Shown: positions 4,545-5,437 of the stretch, in pieces
Layout: every line of letters starts with the position of its first letter
Position numbering within the stretch: position 1 is the stretch's first letter
DNA from: an uncultured Alphaproteobacteria bacterium
GTDB taxonomy: Bacteria; Pseudomonadota; Alphaproteobacteria; RF32; CAG-239
NCBI GenBank assembly: GCA_900551585.1
Contig: URWU01000121.1
Location: 1 to 5,437, forward strand
Length of the DNA stretch: 5,437 nucleotides
Direction: 5' to 3'
Program-made: the position numbers and the translations under genes
The notes under the pieces: model-generated
Told to the model about the DNA's origin: nothing
Database searches by the model: none
What the model saw: only the letters and a program-made list of their open reading frames with translations

Positions 4545-5384
4545 TCAGTTAGCGGGCAGGAGGCATTTCAGCGCACCATTACACCAATAAACATTGAGAT
4601 TGTAACTGCCGTTGGCACAGGTTCTGGCTTGACACTTGTAACAGACGGTGCCTTTCTCGGTGAACTGCGGCTCGCCGGTCGTGCCGGTCTGACAGTCTTT
4701 GTAATAACCATTGGGGCAGGTGTCGTCTAAAAGAATACATTCGCGGCCGTTTTCGGAAACTTTATAGCCGTCCAGACATTTGTTGATTTTGCAAAGCTTG
4801 GGCGAACAGTTGGCAGTCGCATTTTCGCAGTCTGGACAAGTCGTTTTTCCGGAAGAATTGGCAACATTAAATGTGTCGCAGTTCAAAGGATATTCAGAAC
4901 AGGAAATCGTCCTGCAGCCTTTGTAACAGGTTAAGCGTCCTTCGGTATGCTGGGTACAGATTTTATTAGTCGGGATGGTTGATTCATAACCGAGAACAGA
5001 GCATGAACCGGGCGAGCATAAGTTTCCGCTTTTGTTATACCCGGTTGCGCAGCTGATGAGCCTTTTATATCTGCGGTCAAAGGGGCAGGAAGAACAATTG
5101 CCGTTAGCCGGACAGGTTGTCAGCTCATAGCCGGTACAGTTATTGCCTTGATTATGGTTATATCTGGTGTTCTCGTGACCCGATAAGCCCAAGTCATCAT
5201 AAGTTTCGGGCAAAAAGGTTGCTTTTGCCAACAGATATTCAGAAGGAGAGATAGGCTTTAGCTCTAAGGTGTGTGAAAGAATGTGAGACGAGATGGGAAC
5301 ATGTTCAATCGCTCCGGCATAAGAAGTTGCAGAAACAAATATGACAGAAACAGCCCCAAACAGAGCTTTTTTTAGATTACACAT
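4545..5384 (-). CDS. Exported cysteine-rich repeat protein, unknown function
   Basis: 279 aa with a type I signal peptide (basic MCNLKK, hydrophobic 7-19, Y-A-G-A ending at 25). I do not recognise a named family. Residues 26-82 are polar with no cysteine. From 83 to 274 there are 25 cysteines in 192 residues, spaced in short modules: C-x-GYELTTC (83-91), CSSCPFD (97-103), CATGY...C (112-123), CSVLGY...TN-x2-C (128-143), CPDC (183-186), CLDGYKVS...C (203-216), CPNGYYKDC (223-231) and CYKC (248-251). The C-x2-GY-x-C style resembles small disulfide-rich modules of surface proteins; metal binding by the CxxC pairs is an alternative. Export favours disulfides. The odd cysteine count leaves one free or lost. 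No lipobox or membrane anchor is visible. The ATG lies 8 bp from the end of genuine sequence, the ribosome site cannot be judged, and a start further upstream is not excluded, though the signal peptide fits this one. Confidence 0.8.
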   Translation of the reverse strand: MCNLKKALFGAVSVIFVSATSYAGAIEHVPISSHILSHTLELKPISPSEYLLAKATFLPETYDDLGLSGHENTRYNHNQGNNCTGYELTTCPANGNCSSCPFDRRYKRLISCATGYNKSGNLCSPGSCSVLGYESTIPTNKICTQHTEGRLTCYKGCRTISCSEYPLNCDTFNVANSSGKTTCPDCENATANCSPKLCKINKCLDGYKVSENGRECILLDDTCPNGYYKDCQTGTTGEPQFTEKGTVCYKCQARTCANGSYNLNVYWCNGALKCLLPAN

Positions 5385-5392
5385 GACGCACC

Positions 5393-5437
5393 CTGTCTCT
5401 TATACACATCTCCGAGCCCACGAGACGGAGCTACATC
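5393..5437. other. Nextera sequencing adapter left on the contig end (artefact)
   Basis: CTGTCTCTTATACACATCT at 5393-5411 is exactly the 19-bp Tn5 mosaic end used in Nextera libraries. CCGAGCCCACGAGAC at 5412-5426 is the i7-side adapter. GGAGCTAC at 5427-5434 sits where the 8-base index belongs and matches an index I recall from the Nextera XT v2 set. ATC at 5435-5437 is the start of the flow-cell primer sequence. These bases are not from the organism; genuine sequence ends at 5392. Confidence 0.98.

Noticed and set aside
4545..5384. The 279-aa protein as a lipoprotein
   Set aside because: C2 lies before the hydrophobic core and no lipobox (L-x-x-C type) follows it; the Y-A-G-A site fits ordinary signal peptidase.
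653..5384. A dedicated functional link between the DsbA-like enzyme and the cysteine-rich proteins
   Set aside because: Disulfide formation in those proteins is plausible, but the dsbA-like gene belongs to a conserved pair with DUF721, lies 2.6 kb away on the other strand, and proximity alone does not show a specific partnership.
5393..5437. The Tn5 mosaic end as evidence of a natural transposon
   Set aside because: It is followed directly by the Nextera adapter arm and index, so it is a library artefact; there is no transposase gene or second end.

Overview
The window suggests an alphaproteobacterium with moderately AT-rich DNA, probably a host- or gut-associated lineage that I cannot place further. 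Three things support this. A DUF721/DciA-like gene sits directly upstream of a DsbA-family thioredoxin gene. The membrane (F0) genes of ATP synthase form their own cluster with no F1 genes after them. The peripheral stalk is encoded by two genes, b' (atpF') and b (atpF), and the b' protein has the alphaproteobacterial N-terminus.

Layout, plus strand: 1-100 is non-coding with a dyad-symmetric element. 101-646 encodes the DUF721/DciA-like protein and 653-1384 a membrane-anchored DsbA-like oxidoreductase; the two are 6 bp apart. After a 57-bp AT-rich gap comes the F0 cluster: atpI (1442), atpB (1751, TTG start), atpE (2566), atpF' (2859) and atpF (3355-3963). It ends in a strong terminator at 3975-4004 that works in both directions. 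atpE is the only gene in the cluster with long spacers on both sides, and each spacer holds a clear stem-loop that is not a terminator. This fits separate tuning of subunit c, which is needed in many copies per complex.

Layout, minus strand: two genes converge on the same terminator. Both encode exported, cysteine-rich proteins of no family I recognise: 165 aa at 4008-4505 and 279 aa at 4545-5384. They share a CxxLGY...TN...C element and a CPFD motif, so they look like related modular surface or periplasmic proteins. They are the least described part of the window.

The last 45 bases (5393-5437) are not biological. They are the Nextera transposase mosaic end, the i7-side adapter, an 8-base index and the first bases of the flow-cell primer. 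The contig therefore ends at 5392, only 8 bp upstream of the start codon of the larger cysteine-rich gene. No gene-free stretch exceeds 100 bases. I saw no tRNA, rRNA, CRISPR array or insertion sequence.
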